From the NCBI GenBank assembly GCA_963820415.1, contig CAWFZT010000004.1, positions 310,001-374,000 on the forward strand: DNA of 64,000 bases, written 5' to 3'. Shown here one piece after another: positions 8,951-17,374 of this stretch. The stretch is from CAWFZT01 sp963820415 (GTDB lineage Bacteria; Chloroflexota; Anaerolineae; Anaerolineales; Anaerolineaceae). Numbering within the stretch: the first letter of the stretch is position 1; every line of letters starts with the position of its first letter. Position numbers and translations under genes: made by a program. Below the pieces are notes generated by a model. That model made no database searches. It was not told where the DNA came from and saw nothing but the letters and a program-made list of their open reading frames with translations.

Positions 8951-9706
8951 ATGCTGAAAGTCGTTTTGTTTGATCTGGGAAATACGCTGATTTATTTCGA
9001 TTCAACTTGGCCAGAAGTGACTGCTCAATCAGACCAGGCTTTGTATACTTACCTTCTTCAGTTAGGATATAAACTTGATGAAGCTTTCCCGCGCATCTAC
9101 AACCTGCGCATGAACCGCTACTACCAGGAAAGGGAAACTGAATTTATTGAGTACACAGCAGAGCTATTCTTACTTGATCTGATGAAAGAATACGGGTATG
9201 GCCAGGTTTCTGGCGAAATCTTGAAGAAAGCTGTCGCGACGCAGTTTGCAGTTTCTCAGGCTCACTGGTTGCCGGAGGAAGACGCCCGACCGCTCTTGGA
9301 GCTTTTGAAAAGGGAGGGTTACCGGCTGGGGTTGATCTCGAATGCCATTGACTCTCAGGATGTACGCACTTTAATCGACAAGGGTAATTTCGCCCCATAT
9401 TTCGAGGTTACCCTTATTTCAGCCGAAGTTGGGCTGCGGAAGCCTCATCCCAAAATATTCCAGATCGCGCTGGATCATTTTAATGTCTGCCCTGACGAAG
9501 TCGTAATGGTTGGAGATACTCTGGGGGCCGACATTCTTGGGGCTAATAATCTGGGGATTGCCAGCGTGTGGATAAACCGGCGCGCGGATATGAGACCTGA
9601 TAATCTTGCCCATGACGATACGATCCAGCCAAAGGCAACTATCGCCGCCTTGAGTGAATTGCCGGGTTTACTACAGGCCTGGAAAAACCAATCTGGTCTT
9701 CTTTAA
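8951..9706 (+). CDS. HAD-superfamily hydrolase
   Basis: A 251-residue HAD phosphatase-like protein. Motif I is VVLFDLGNTLIYF with nucleophile Asp8; the usual second Asp is Gly10 (D-L-G-N-T), as in the YihX type. Motif II is RLGLISNA, motif III the lysine in GLRKPHPKIFQIAL, motif IV VVMVGDTLGADILGA. A helical cap domain lies between motifs I and II (about residues 20-90). The last base of its stop codon is the first base of the next start. The substrate is unknown; a sugar- or 2-hydroxyacid-phosphate is possible from context. Confidence 0.87.
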   Translation: MLKVVLFDLGNTLIYFDSTWPEVTAQSDQALYTYLLQLGYKLDEAFPRIYNLRMNRYYQERETEFIEYTAELFLLDLMKEYGYGQVSGEILKKAVATQFAVSQAHWLPEEDARPLLELLKREGYRLGLISNAIDSQDVRTLIDKGNFAPYFEVTLISAEVGLRKPHPKIFQIALDHFNVCPDEVVMVGDTLGADILGANNLGIASVWINRRADMRPDNLAHDDTIQPKATIAALSELPGLLQAWKNQSGLL

Positions 9707-10577
9707 TGTTATTCTTCCGCAAATATAGCCCTTACTTTGCGTTGGGATCTGGCATTTTGGCGTTAAGTCTTTCCTCCTTATTTATCCGTTGGGCCAATGC
9801 GCCCGGGACAGTAACCTCTTTTTTCCGCATGACCCTGGCAGCCATCGTACTGACCCCCTTTGTCTGCGCCGGAAAAAAGAATCGATAAAGCTGGATTGGA
9901 AAATCCTTTTACTGCCTTTGCTGGCCGGATTGTTCACCGCTTTAGATCATGCCGTGTGGAGCACGTCGATTCAGATGACCAAAGTGGCCAATGCCACCTT
10001 GATGAATAATCTGGCCCCGGTGTGGGTTTCTCTGATCGCAGCGGCCTTCTGGCACGAGAAACTGGATTGGCGGTTTTGGTTGGGCCTAGTCCTAACCATG
10101 GTGGGCGCCGGGGTGGTCCTGGGAAACGACCTGATCGCTAACCCTCACCTTAGCGCGGGAGATATGCTGGGCATCCTATCCAGCCTGTTTTATGCTGGTT
10201 ATTTTCTGGTGACGCAGCGCGGCCGCAAAGTGTTTGACACGCTGACTTACATTTGGGCAGTGGCGATTATCTGCGCTGCATTCCTGTTATTGATCAACCT
10301 GGGTTTAGGCCGGCCGTTAAGCGGATACTCATTGTCAACCTATCTGGTTTTTCTGGCAGCCGCCCTGGTGTCTCAAATCGTTGGCTATTTCTCGGTAACC
10401 TATGCGTTAGGTCATCTTCCTGCAGCCGTGGTTTCCCCGACGATGATTGCCCAGCCCGTACTAACCGCCTTGCTGGCAATCCCCTTCCTGGGTGAGGAGT
10501 TGCAGCCCGGGCAGTGTTTGGGCGGCCTGACGGTGTTGGCCGGCATCTACCTGGTCAACCGCAGTCACCAGGCCTGA
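9706..10577 (+). pseudogene. EamA/DMT-family transporter, split by a -1 frameshift
   Basis: A drug/metabolite transporter with about ten transmembrane helices. The first 60 codons (starting MLFFRKYSPYFALGSG, with SLFIRWANAPGTV) read in one frame to a stop at 9886-9888. The rest (from KLDWKILLLPLLAGLF to the end) is in the -1 frame and is well conserved, including TLMNNLAPVWVSLIAA and LGGLTVLAGIYLVNR. The switch falls on a run of six A. With a one-base correction the protein would be about 290 residues, the normal DMT length, so this may be an assembly indel. It starts within the HAD stop and ends about 100 bp before rarA. Confidence 0.8.
9873..9879 (+). other. A-AAA-AAG heptamer at the EamA frame break
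   Basis: At the frame break the zero-frame codons are GGA-AAA-AAG, which places the classic bacterial -1 slippery heptamer A-AAA-AAG exactly in phase. Slipping back one base here joins the two reading frames. A homopolymer miscall at the same spot explains it equally well. Confidence 0.5.
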
Positions 10578-10678
10578 TCGTTTTCGCCAGATGGCTTTAT
10601 GGTAGAATGGACCAGGAAATACTCTGGTTCATCGCTTTTAAACTCAGGGAGTCAATACCTGGGAAAGTTTGGTATCAA

Positions 10679-12040
10679 ATGGATCTGTTTGATCAGGCCA
10701 TGCAGGAGAGAATGTCTCAGGAAGCTCCTCTGGCAGCGCGCATGCGTCCGCGCACTTTTGAAGAGTTTCTTGGGCAGGACCACATCATCGGCCCTGGTAA
10801 ACTGCTGCGCAGGGCGATTGAGGCTGACCGGTTGTTTTCTTCGATTATTTTGTGTGGCCCTCCCGGTACAGGAAAAACTACTCTGGCGCGGATAATCGCT
10901 GCACATACCAAGGCGAAGTTCGAAAGTATTTCGGCTGTCCTGGCAGGGGTAGCCGAGTTGCGCCGCCTGATCGATGCGGCGACTGAACGCCGCCGTCTCT
11001 ACCGGCAGCGTACCATCCTTTTCATAGATGAAGTCCACCGCTGGAATAAAGCTCAGCAGGATGCCTTGTTGCCGCAAGTTGAAAGCGGTATGCTGACTTT
11101 GATCGGCGCCACGACCGAGAACCCATATTTCGACGTTATACCTGCCCTGGTTTCCCGCTCGCGGATTTTTTTGCTTGAACCTCTTACCGAAGAACAATTG
11201 GCGATCATCCTCGATCAGGCCCTGACGGATAAAGAAAGGGGATATGGTGACCGACCAATTCAATTGGATGAGGAAGCGCGCCTGCACTTGATCCGCCTGG
11301 CAGGGGGGGATGCACGTAACTTACTGAATGCCCTGGAGTTGGCGGTTGAAAGCACCCAGCAAGACCTGGTTGGTCATGTACATATCACCCTGGAGGTGGC
11401 CCAGGAATCCATCCAGAAAAGGGCGGTCGCTTATGGTCGCAATGGAGATCCCCATTACGATACAATTTCGGCTTTCATAAAGTCTGTGCGCGGCTCGGAT
11501 CCGGACGCAGCGCTGTACTGGTTAGCCAAGATGCTGACCGCCGGGGAAGATCCGCGCTTCATCTTACGGCGGCTAATTGTTTTGGCCGGGGAAGATATTG
11601 GCCTGGCAGACCCACACGGGCTACAAGTAGCGGTTTCCGCCGCCTACGCTTTCGAATATATTGGTTTACCAGAAGGGGTTTTTCCCATTGTAGAAGCTAC
11701 GCTTTACCTGGCGACTGCTCCAAAATCCAATTCGGCCACCCAATTTTTCAAAGTGCGCGAACTGATCGAAAAAGAAGGTATCGGTCCGGTGCCGATCCAT
11801 TTGATGGACGCCAGCCGGGATGCCAAAGGTTTAGGACACGGTGCCGGTTACCAGTATCCGCACCTTTTTCCCGGCCATTTCATCCCGCAGCAGTACCTGC
11901 CAGATGCTTTGCTGGGATCCATCTTTTATGAGCCATCCGATCAGGGATATGAAGCGATGGTCGCCGAGCGACTGGAGCGGTGGCGTAAAGCCCAAACTGC
12001 TGGTCTGGGCTCATCTGGTGACGAAACGACGAAGGAGTAA
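10679..12040 (+). CDS. rarA: Replication-associated recombination protein A (RarA/MgsA)
   Basis: A 453-residue AAA+ ATPase of the RarA/MgsA/WRNIP1 family, acting at stalled replication forks. Seen: the N-terminal RMRPRTFEEFLGQDHI block, Walker A GPPGTGKTT (60-68), Walker B ILFIDEVHRWNKAQQDALL with Asp117-Glu118, sensor 1 IGATTENPYFDV, and the C-terminal RarA-specific region (KSVRGSDPDAALYWLAKML, ILRRLIVLAGEDIGLADP). ATG 10679 is chosen; the longer in-frame version overlaps the EamA gene and adds nonconserved residues. Length and domain order are normal. Confidence 0.96.
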   Translation: MDLFDQAMQERMSQEAPLAARMRPRTFEEFLGQDHIIGPGKLLRRAIEADRLFSSIILCGPPGTGKTTLARIIAAHTKAKFESISAVLAGVAELRRLIDAATERRRLYRQRTILFIDEVHRWNKAQQDALLPQVESGMLTLIGATTENPYFDVIPALVSRSRIFLLEPLTEEQLAIILDQALTDKERGYGDRPIQLDEEARLHLIRLAGGDARNLLNALELAVESTQQDLVGHVHITLEVAQESIQKRAVAYGRNGDPHYDTISAFIKSVRGSDPDAALYWLAKMLTAGEDPRFILRRLIVLAGEDIGLADPHGLQVAVSAAYAFEYIGLPEGVFPIVEATLYLATAPKSNSATQFFKVRELIEKEGIGPVPIHLMDASRDAKGLGHGAGYQYPHLFPGHFIPQQYLPDALLGSIFYEPSDQGYEAMVAERLERWRKAQTAGLGSSGDETTKE

Positions 12041-12041
12041 C

Positions 12042-12719
12042 ATGGCGAGCATTCTGCTGATCCGCCACGGCGAGAATGATTTTGTTGGAAAACGCCTGGC
12101 TGGTCACCTGCCGGGGGTTCATCTCAATGAAAAAGGTCGTAAGCAGGCCGAGTTAATCGCTGATACTTTACAGAACGCGCCGATAAAAGCGATCTATTCC
12201 AGCCCGCTGGAAAGGGCCGTTGAGACTGCCCAGTCATTGGCAACTGCTCTAAACCTGCCAATAAACTTTCTACCCGGCCTGGCCGAGATAAATTATGGCA
12301 CCTGGCAGGGAAAAACCACCAGGCAGTTGCATCATATGAAGGCTTGGAAGACGGTTATGGAAAAGGCGTCGGAAATGCGCTTTCCGCAGGGTAAATTTTT
12401 TGTCGAGGCGCAAGAGCGGCTGGTGAATGCTGTCGAAGAGATCAAACACGCCAGTGAAAAGAACGATCTGGTGGCTTGTTTTTCCCATTGCGATTCAATC
12501 CGCCTACTGCTTGCGCATTACCTGGACATACCCTTGGATGAATTCCACCGGCTCAATATCGACACGGCTTCGATCAGCCTCCTGCATCTTGGGGAGGGCC
12601 GGCCGGCCCTGCAATTTATGAACTTCTTGATCGGCCTGGAATGGAAATTCCCCCAACCGGCCAAAAAACCAAGAATGAAGACCAACCCATCCAGAATTAA
12701 CCGGGAGGACGGCCAATGA
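12042..12719 (+). CDS. Histidine phosphatase family protein
   Basis: A 225-residue phosphoglycerate-mutase-like phosphatase. The catalytic RHG motif is at residues 8-10 (LLIRHGENDF) with His9 as phosphoacceptor; AIYSSPLERAVETAQ gives the second Arg and the Glu, and ACFSHCDSIRLLLAHYL gives the second histidine. It resembles the MSMEG_4193 phosphomutase-like subgroup. The start ATG follows rarA's stop after 1 bp with GAAGGAG upstream, so it is coupled to rarA. It overlaps the cyclic-di-AMP receptor gene by 4 bp. Substrate not known. Confidence 0.9.
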   Translation: MASILLIRHGENDFVGKRLAGHLPGVHLNEKGRKQAELIADTLQNAPIKAIYSSPLERAVETAQSLATALNLPINFLPGLAEINYGTWQGKTTRQLHHMKAWKTVMEKASEMRFPQGKFFVEAQERLVNAVEEIKHASEKNDLVACFSHCDSIRLLLAHYLDIPLDEFHRLNIDTASISLLHLGEGRPALQFMNFLIGLEWKFPQPAKKPRMKTNPSRINREDGQ

Positions 12720-13057
12720 ATGAAAAAGAATCTATCGACCGGCTGGTGATTGCAGTGGTTTCCAGTGAGGATGTGGGAAACCTGGCGCAGGAGTTGATTC
12801 GCAATGGTTTTTATTTTACCAGGGTGACCAGCCAGGGTGGCTTGCTTTCAGGTGAGCTCGTTAGCTTGTTGGTCGGTATCAACAATTCACGCCACGCCGC
12901 TTTGCTGGATTTAATCGGTCGCTGCTGCCATACCCGCGTCAAATATATACCGGCTATCGACAATTCGGCCTTCCAGGGACAACCTGTGATGATTGAAGCC
13001 GAAGTGGGAGGGGCGCTTATCTACACCTGTGAGGTTGAAAAGTTCGTGCAATATTGA
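12716..13057 (+). CDS. Cyclic-di-AMP receptor (PstA/DarA-like, DUF970)
   Basis: A 113-residue PII-like protein of the cyclic-di-AMP receptor family (formerly DUF970; PstA/DarA/YaaQ). Family features: the first strand RLVIAVVSSEDVGNLAQELI, the nucleotide-binding loop FTRVTSQGGLLSGE (family TkLasTGGFLr-G), and the VSLLVGINNSRH strand. The usual Thr-Gly-Gly-Phe becomes Ser-Gln-Gly-Gly-Leu, so binding specificity may be altered. It overlaps the histidine phosphatase gene by 4 bp. A truncated paralogue with the canonical STGGF loop follows 12 bp downstream. Confidence 0.83.
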   Translation: MNEKESIDRLVIAVVSSEDVGNLAQELIRNGFYFTRVTSQGGLLSGELVSLLVGINNSRHAALLDLIGRCCHTRVKYIPAIDNSAFQGQPVMIEAEVGGALIYTCEVEKFVQY

Positions 13058-13069
13058 GGGTCAATATTC

Positions 13070-13198
13070 ATGAAAATAATCCTGGCGGTTATCAAGGATA
13101 GCAACGAGGCACGCGTGGTTGCACAACTAGTCAATCGTGATGTACACGTCACGCGCATGGCAAGCACGGGTGGTTTTATTTGTTCTCAATGCTGTTGA
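13070..13198 (+). pseudogene. Truncated second cyclic-di-AMP receptor gene
   Basis: A 42-codon reading frame (starting MKIILAVIKDSNEARVVAQL, then VTRMASTGGFICSQCC and TGA) that matches the N-terminal third of the PstA/DarA family: first beta strand, helix and the T-G-G-F nucleotide-binding loop. It stops right after that loop, where the family continues with about 65 more residues. Its loop is closer to the canonical family motif than that of the full-length copy upstream. I read it as a 3'-truncated tandem paralogue. No recognisable remainder is seen before the MFS gene. Confidence 0.75.
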
Positions 13199-13254
13199 TT
13201 TCCACAAAGTTTGACCATTTTTGTCTGTTTTGTAAAAGGTAATTATTTCTTTTT

Positions 13255-14553
13255 ATGGCTCAATATCGTTCACTGCGCTCCATGGGGGCGCTTGTCTGGC
13301 AGAATATTGTTGATACTACAGCCGGCGGCAAGTGGTCACGCCAGTTGGAGGGCCAGACCCGGCGCAATTTACGCTGGTTTTTTTCAGATGGCTCTTTTTC
13401 TGCGGCTAGTGATTCGATCACCGGCACTTATCTGACCCTGTACCTACTGGCGCTGGGCGCCTCGGGGGCCCAGATCGGCTGGTTGACCGCCTTGATCAGC
13501 CTGGCAGCCGTGATGGTATTGCTCCCCGGAGCAATGCTTGCTGAACAAGCAAAAAGTCGCAAGAAAGTAGTGCTGTATTCTGGTGGCGTCGTCAGCCGTT
13601 TGGTCTTGCTTTTATTTGCCCTGGTGCCTTTTGTTCTTGGCGGACAGGCGGCGGTCATCGTTGTGATGGTCTTGAAAATTTGTGGGGACTCTTGCGCCAA
13701 CCTGGGTTTTCCAGCCTGGGCTTCGTTAGCCGCTGATCTTGTGCCTTTAGCCTGGCGAGGGCGATATTTCGGGTCGCGCAACATCATCATGGGTATCATC
13801 GGCATGGTTGTCACCTATGCCATTGGCCAAATGATTACGGGCGTGGGCGCCCCAATTGGTTATCAGGTCGCTTTTGGCATTTCTTTTCTCTTTGGATCGG
13901 TCTCCACCTTTTCCTATGCACATTTGCAGGAACCACCCACTGTTCCCCTACAGGTTACCCCTAAAGACTACACGCCTGCTGCAATTCTGGACACTTTGCG
14001 CTCCGATCGTAACTTCCTGGCTTATTGTATTTACGTTATGATCTGGAATTTTGGCCTCAATATTGCTAGCCCTTTTTTTACTGTCTACCAGGTGCAGGTT
14101 TTGAAAGCTTCGGCGGTGATGGTCGGTTTCATCAGCATTGCTTCGACCCTGTCCAGCCTGCCGGCGCAGCGCTACTTCGGTCACCTGGCGGATCGCTGGG
14201 GTGCACGGCGGGTGCTTCTCTTCACTGGCTTTCTTATTCCGATATTACCTGTGTTGTGGGCCTTTACCACGGCATCCTGGCAGCCGATTTTTATCAATAT
14301 TTACTCTGGAGTCATTTGGGCTGGGTATAACCTGGCCGCCTTTAATTATCTTTTGACTATCACCAAAGCCGAGAACCGGGCGCGCTATATCGCCATGGCC
14401 CAGATTGCCGTTGCCCTTTCCACCGCCATGGGAGCTGCTCTAGGCGGAGAAATTGTTACCCGTTGGGGATTCATCGCTATTTTCATCGGTTCAGGGGTTA
14501 TCAGGGCAATTGCCAGCCTGATCTTTGCACGCTTCGTGAAAGACACTCATTGA
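13255..14553 (+). CDS. Major facilitator superfamily transporter
   Basis: A 432-residue membrane protein with about twelve hydrophobic segments and MFS loops: GASGAQIGWLTALISLAAVM (helix 2 region), LAEQAKSRKKVVLYSGG (loop 2-3, basic A-motif-like) and HLADRWGARRVLLFTGF between helices 8 and 9. An N-terminal cytoplasmic stretch of about 45 residues precedes the first helix. Substrate not predictable. It points toward the FGGY kinase gene (convergent, about 100 bp apart); a weak ATTGTT-CATTC-AACAAT hairpin lies between them. Confidence 0.85.
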   Translation: MAQYRSLRSMGALVWQNIVDTTAGGKWSRQLEGQTRRNLRWFFSDGSFSAASDSITGTYLTLYLLALGASGAQIGWLTALISLAAVMVLLPGAMLAEQAKSRKKVVLYSGGVVSRLVLLLFALVPFVLGGQAAVIVVMVLKICGDSCANLGFPAWASLAADLVPLAWRGRYFGSRNIIMGIIGMVVTYAIGQMITGVGAPIGYQVAFGISFLFGSVSTFSYAHLQEPPTVPLQVTPKDYTPAAILDTLRSDRNFLAYCIYVMIWNFGLNIASPFFTVYQVQVLKASAVMVGFISIASTLSSLPAQRYFGHLADRWGARRVLLFTGFLIPILPVLWAFTTASWQPIFINIYSGVIWAGYNLAAFNYLLTITKAENRARYIAMAQIAVALSTAMGAALGGEIVTRWGFIAIFIGSGVIRAIASLIFARFVKDTH

Positions 14554-14657
14554 AATATTGTTCATTCAACAATTTCTTCATTCTTGAAATCCATGGGCTT
14601 TTTGTCGGTGATTTCAAAGCGCAAAAACCGCTGGGTAGTTCGTTGGTCTGAACCGGG

Positions 14658-16148
14658 CTATCTGGCTGTTCCCAGGGTGATAAAGCAGTCTTTCAGCCTG
14701 CCGTAAAGCTGGGAAAATATTGAAAACTGGCGCTGGTAGACTTCAGCATGGGCCGGGTTGGGGAACGTATCCAGCGTCGGTTCGAGCCAGGCCGTAAGGC
14801 CTGTAAAATCCTTCTGAATACCCGATCCCACCGCCGCTAAGTAAGCTGTCCCCAGCATAGTTCCACCGCTGTTCGGGCGCCAACGGATTGGCACGCCTAG
14901 AACATCGGCGAATATCTGGCGCCAGAGCGGGCTGCGCGCCCCACCATTGATGGCGATAATTTCGGCGAGTGGGTTGTTCCGTTCGACCAGGATCTCCAGC
15001 ATTTGCCGGTAACCAAAAGCCACGCCTTCCAATACGGCGCGGAATAAATGTCCGCGTGAATGGGTATTTGCCAACCCTAAGAACACACCGCGTGCCTGGC
15101 TGTCCCAGATTGGCGTGCGTTCACCCATTAAATAAGGCAAAAAAACCAAGCTTTCTGCCCCGGCTGGGGTGGCGGCTGCTTCTTTGTCAAGCATCGAAAA
15201 CAACCCTTCGCGCTGGATGCCAAGCATATCTCCGAACCACTGCACTGAGCCGCCGGCATACACCGCCCCCAGGCTGAGCCCTTCCCCAGAAAGGTGGACG
15301 GTGTTGATCAGGCGCGGGTCGGTGTTTTGCATATCGGGGACCAGTAAGTTTCCGGAGGTGCCCAACATCATGGCCGCCGAACCTTTATTCATCACGCCAG
15401 CTCCCAGGCAAGCCGCAGCAAAGTCGCCGCCTCCGCATACCACCGGTGTGCCGGCTTTGAGTCCGGTAGCCTCAGCGGCGGTCGGGGTGACCCGGCCAAT
15501 GATGCTTGTCGAGGGCTGGAGGGCTGGCAGCTTGTCAAGATCAAGCTGCATGGCCTTACACATGCTTTCATCCCAGGCGCGTTTTCGCAAATTGAAACAA
15601 GGACTGCACAATCCCGCCTGGCTTGGGTCGGTGGCCAGCTCCCCGGTGAGTAAAAAAGTGATATAGCCGCTGGCCTGGGAGATCTTCCAGGTACGCCGGT
15701 AAAGCTCTGGCTCGTTCCTGGCAAACCACAACCATTTGACCCCCCCGTAATAGCTATCAATCGTATTTGCGCTGATACGCTCGGCTGCCTCCATCCCTAT
15801 GTGCTCTACCAGCCAGTCGACCTGAGGCTGTGAGCGGCGATCAAGCCACAGAATCGCCGGGCGTATGGGCTTACCCTCCCGATCGATGGGTACGCAGGAG
15901 GGGGCTTGCCCGCTCACGCAGACGCAAGCGATGGATGGATTGCCGGTTGCAGTTAATATTTCATTACAGAGCTGTATCACCGCCTGCCACCAATCCTGGG
16001 GGTCTTCCTCGGCCCACCCTTGGGCCGGGTAGTGGACAGGGTAGGCCGCGCTTTTGACTGTACGCAGTCTGCCATCCTCCTGGTAGAGGGCGGCTTTGGC
16101 AGAGGTAGTCCCGATATCAATTGCCAGGTACATCGGTTTATCTCCCAT
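14658..16148 (-). CDS. FGGY-family carbohydrate kinase (xylulokinase-like)
   Basis: A 496-residue sugar kinase of the FGGY family. N-terminal phosphate-binding loop YLAIDIGTTSAKAALY; substrate block ILWLDRRSQPQVDWL; C-terminal ATPase domain with AINGGARSPLWRQIFADVLG and GTMLGTAYLAAVG. The pattern is nearest xylulokinase, but FGGY members phosphorylate many pentoses and polyols. It starts 2 bp after the stop of the dehydrogenase gene, so the pair is one operon. With a glycerol-3-phosphate-type dehydrogenase as partner, a polyol or polyol-phosphate pathway is possible (inference). Confidence 0.9.
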   Translation of the reverse strand: MGDKPMYLAIDIGTTSAKAALYQEDGRLRTVKSAAYPVHYPAQGWAEEDPQDWWQAVIQLCNEILTATGNPSIACVCVSGQAPSCVPIDREGKPIRPAILWLDRRSQPQVDWLVEHIGMEAAERISANTIDSYYGGVKWLWFARNEPELYRRTWKISQASGYITFLLTGELATDPSQAGLCSPCFNLRKRAWDESMCKAMQLDLDKLPALQPSTSIIGRVTPTAAEATGLKAGTPVVCGGGDFAAACLGAGVMNKGSAAMMLGTSGNLLVPDMQNTDPRLINTVHLSGEGLSLGAVYAGGSVQWFGDMLGIQREGLFSMLDKEAAATPAGAESLVFLPYLMGERTPIWDSQARGVFLGLANTHSRGHLFRAVLEGVAFGYRQMLEILVERNNPLAEIIAINGGARSPLWRQIFADVLGVPIRWRPNSGGTMLGTAYLAAVGSGIQKDFTGLTAWLEPTLDTFPNPAHAEVYQRQFSIFSQLYGRLKDCFITLGTAR

Positions 16149-16150
16149 TG

Positions 16151-17209
16151 TTATTGGTCGTGGTTAGTAAAGAATTTTTCCCAGGGAATGTTGATCGTTT
16201 CACACTGATTGAGCACTGCATCCATGTGCAACAGCAGGGGGAAGTCTTCCAGTGATACCAATCCTCTTGCGGCCAATTTGGGCAGGGCGCGTGCCGTACG
16301 GGTGATAATTTCGACGCTTTCCAAGGTTTCCCCGGCCATCCGGCGCCGCGCTTCAGCGAACGAGATTCCTTGCCCGAGCATCTTTCCAAGGCGCACGGTC
16401 CTTCCACCAAAAACAGTCACATACAGGTCGCCAGCTCCCGGCAGCCAGGAGACATTGTCCTTTCCACCCTTGAGCAGCTCCACCAGGCGCTTCATTTCGA
16501 AACAGCTCTGGCCAAACAAGGCAGCCTGTGGGTTGTACATGTTGGCTAATCCATCCGGGCCGGCCTTTTCCATCATCCCGACCGCCAACCCTACGCCCAG
16601 GGCATAGGCGTTTTTCAGCGCCGCACACACTTCTACGCCAACCACATCGGTGGAAGGCCAAATGTGATAATAATCCGTGGCGAAAATCCCTTTTACCCGC
16701 TCTAAAAGCGACAGGTCTTTCCCGCAAAAGACCACGCCGGTTTGCCTGCGGGCGGCTAACTCGTGGGAAATACACGGTCCGCCTATCGCATTTAGGCTGA
16801 TCTGGTTTTTCAGGTGGGTAGGAAGTTTGCGATTGCTGGCCTCGGGTAGCACCAGCAAATCGCCATTGGGCTGGTCTTCCAGGCCCTTGGTCACAGCAAT
16901 CACCGGCACTTCCGGTGTCAGGTGATTACCGGCAGTCTGGAAAAACCAATCCACACCAAAGCTGCTCACCCCACTGACCACCAGGTCGGCGCCCTGCAGG
17001 GCCTGGGGGATTTGAGTATAGGACCATGCTGTCACTCCTTCTGGCAGGCTGCGATGTAAAGTCGGATGCAGGCCGCTCGTTTTGACTGAAGCAATGATTT
17101 TCTCATCCAGGAATGTTCCAACCAATCGCACCGTGTGGTGGTTATCGCTCAGTGGCCAGCACAGTGCTGATCCCATCATTCCGGCGCCGATTATGGTAAC
17201 AATGCTCAT
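16151..17209 (-). CDS. gpsA: NAD(P)-dependent glycerol-3-phosphate dehydrogenase-like protein
   Basis: A 352-residue dehydrogenase of the GpsA family. Seen: the N-terminal Rossmann loop TIIGAGMMGSALCWPLSD, VIAVTKGLEDQPNG, IGGPCISHELAARRQTGVVF and the substrate-domain motif GVEVCAALKNAYALGVGLA carrying the catalytic lysine. GpsA makes sn-glycerol-3-phosphate for phospholipids. Pairing with an FGGY kinase, and a divergence from typical GpsA in the C-terminal third, leave open a dehydrogenase acting on another polyol phosphate. Divergent from the GH94 gene, with repeat C between them. Confidence 0.82.
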   Translation of the reverse strand: MSIVTIIGAGMMGSALCWPLSDNHHTVRLVGTFLDEKIIASVKTSGLHPTLHRSLPEGVTAWSYTQIPQALQGADLVVSGVSSFGVDWFFQTAGNHLTPEVPVIAVTKGLEDQPNGDLLVLPEASNRKLPTHLKNQISLNAIGGPCISHELAARRQTGVVFCGKDLSLLERVKGIFATDYYHIWPSTDVVGVEVCAALKNAYALGVGLAVGMMEKAGPDGLANMYNPQAALFGQSCFEMKRLVELLKGGKDNVSWLPGAGDLYVTVFGGRTVRLGKMLGQGISFAEARRRMAGETLESVEIITRTARALPKLAARGLVSLEDFPLLLHMDAVLNQCETINIPWEKFFTNHDQ

Positions 17210-17283
17210 TTTTAACTCTCCGGGTGATTTATTCAGATTTGTACAGATATTTTACCAGCCCTTCGGATATGTTATTGAGGCTT

Positions 17284-17324
17284 ATTGGGATTTACCGTGG
17301 AAGTTCACCACGGCTTTTCCCAGA
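17284..17324 (+). repeat. Palindromic dispersed repeat, short copy C
   Basis: A 41-bp short version of repeats A and B: only the outer inverted arms remain (ATTGGGATTTACCGTGG ... CCACGGCTTTTCCCAGAG), closed by AAGTTCA. It has lost, or never had, the inner AAAATCTGGG hairpin. It lies between the divergent gpsA-like and GH94 genes, about 50 bp before the GH94 start. Confidence 0.65.
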
Positions 17325-17374
17325 GAACTGAAATTGATATAATGGTATGGCAAATGGCATTTAAGGATGTACGA

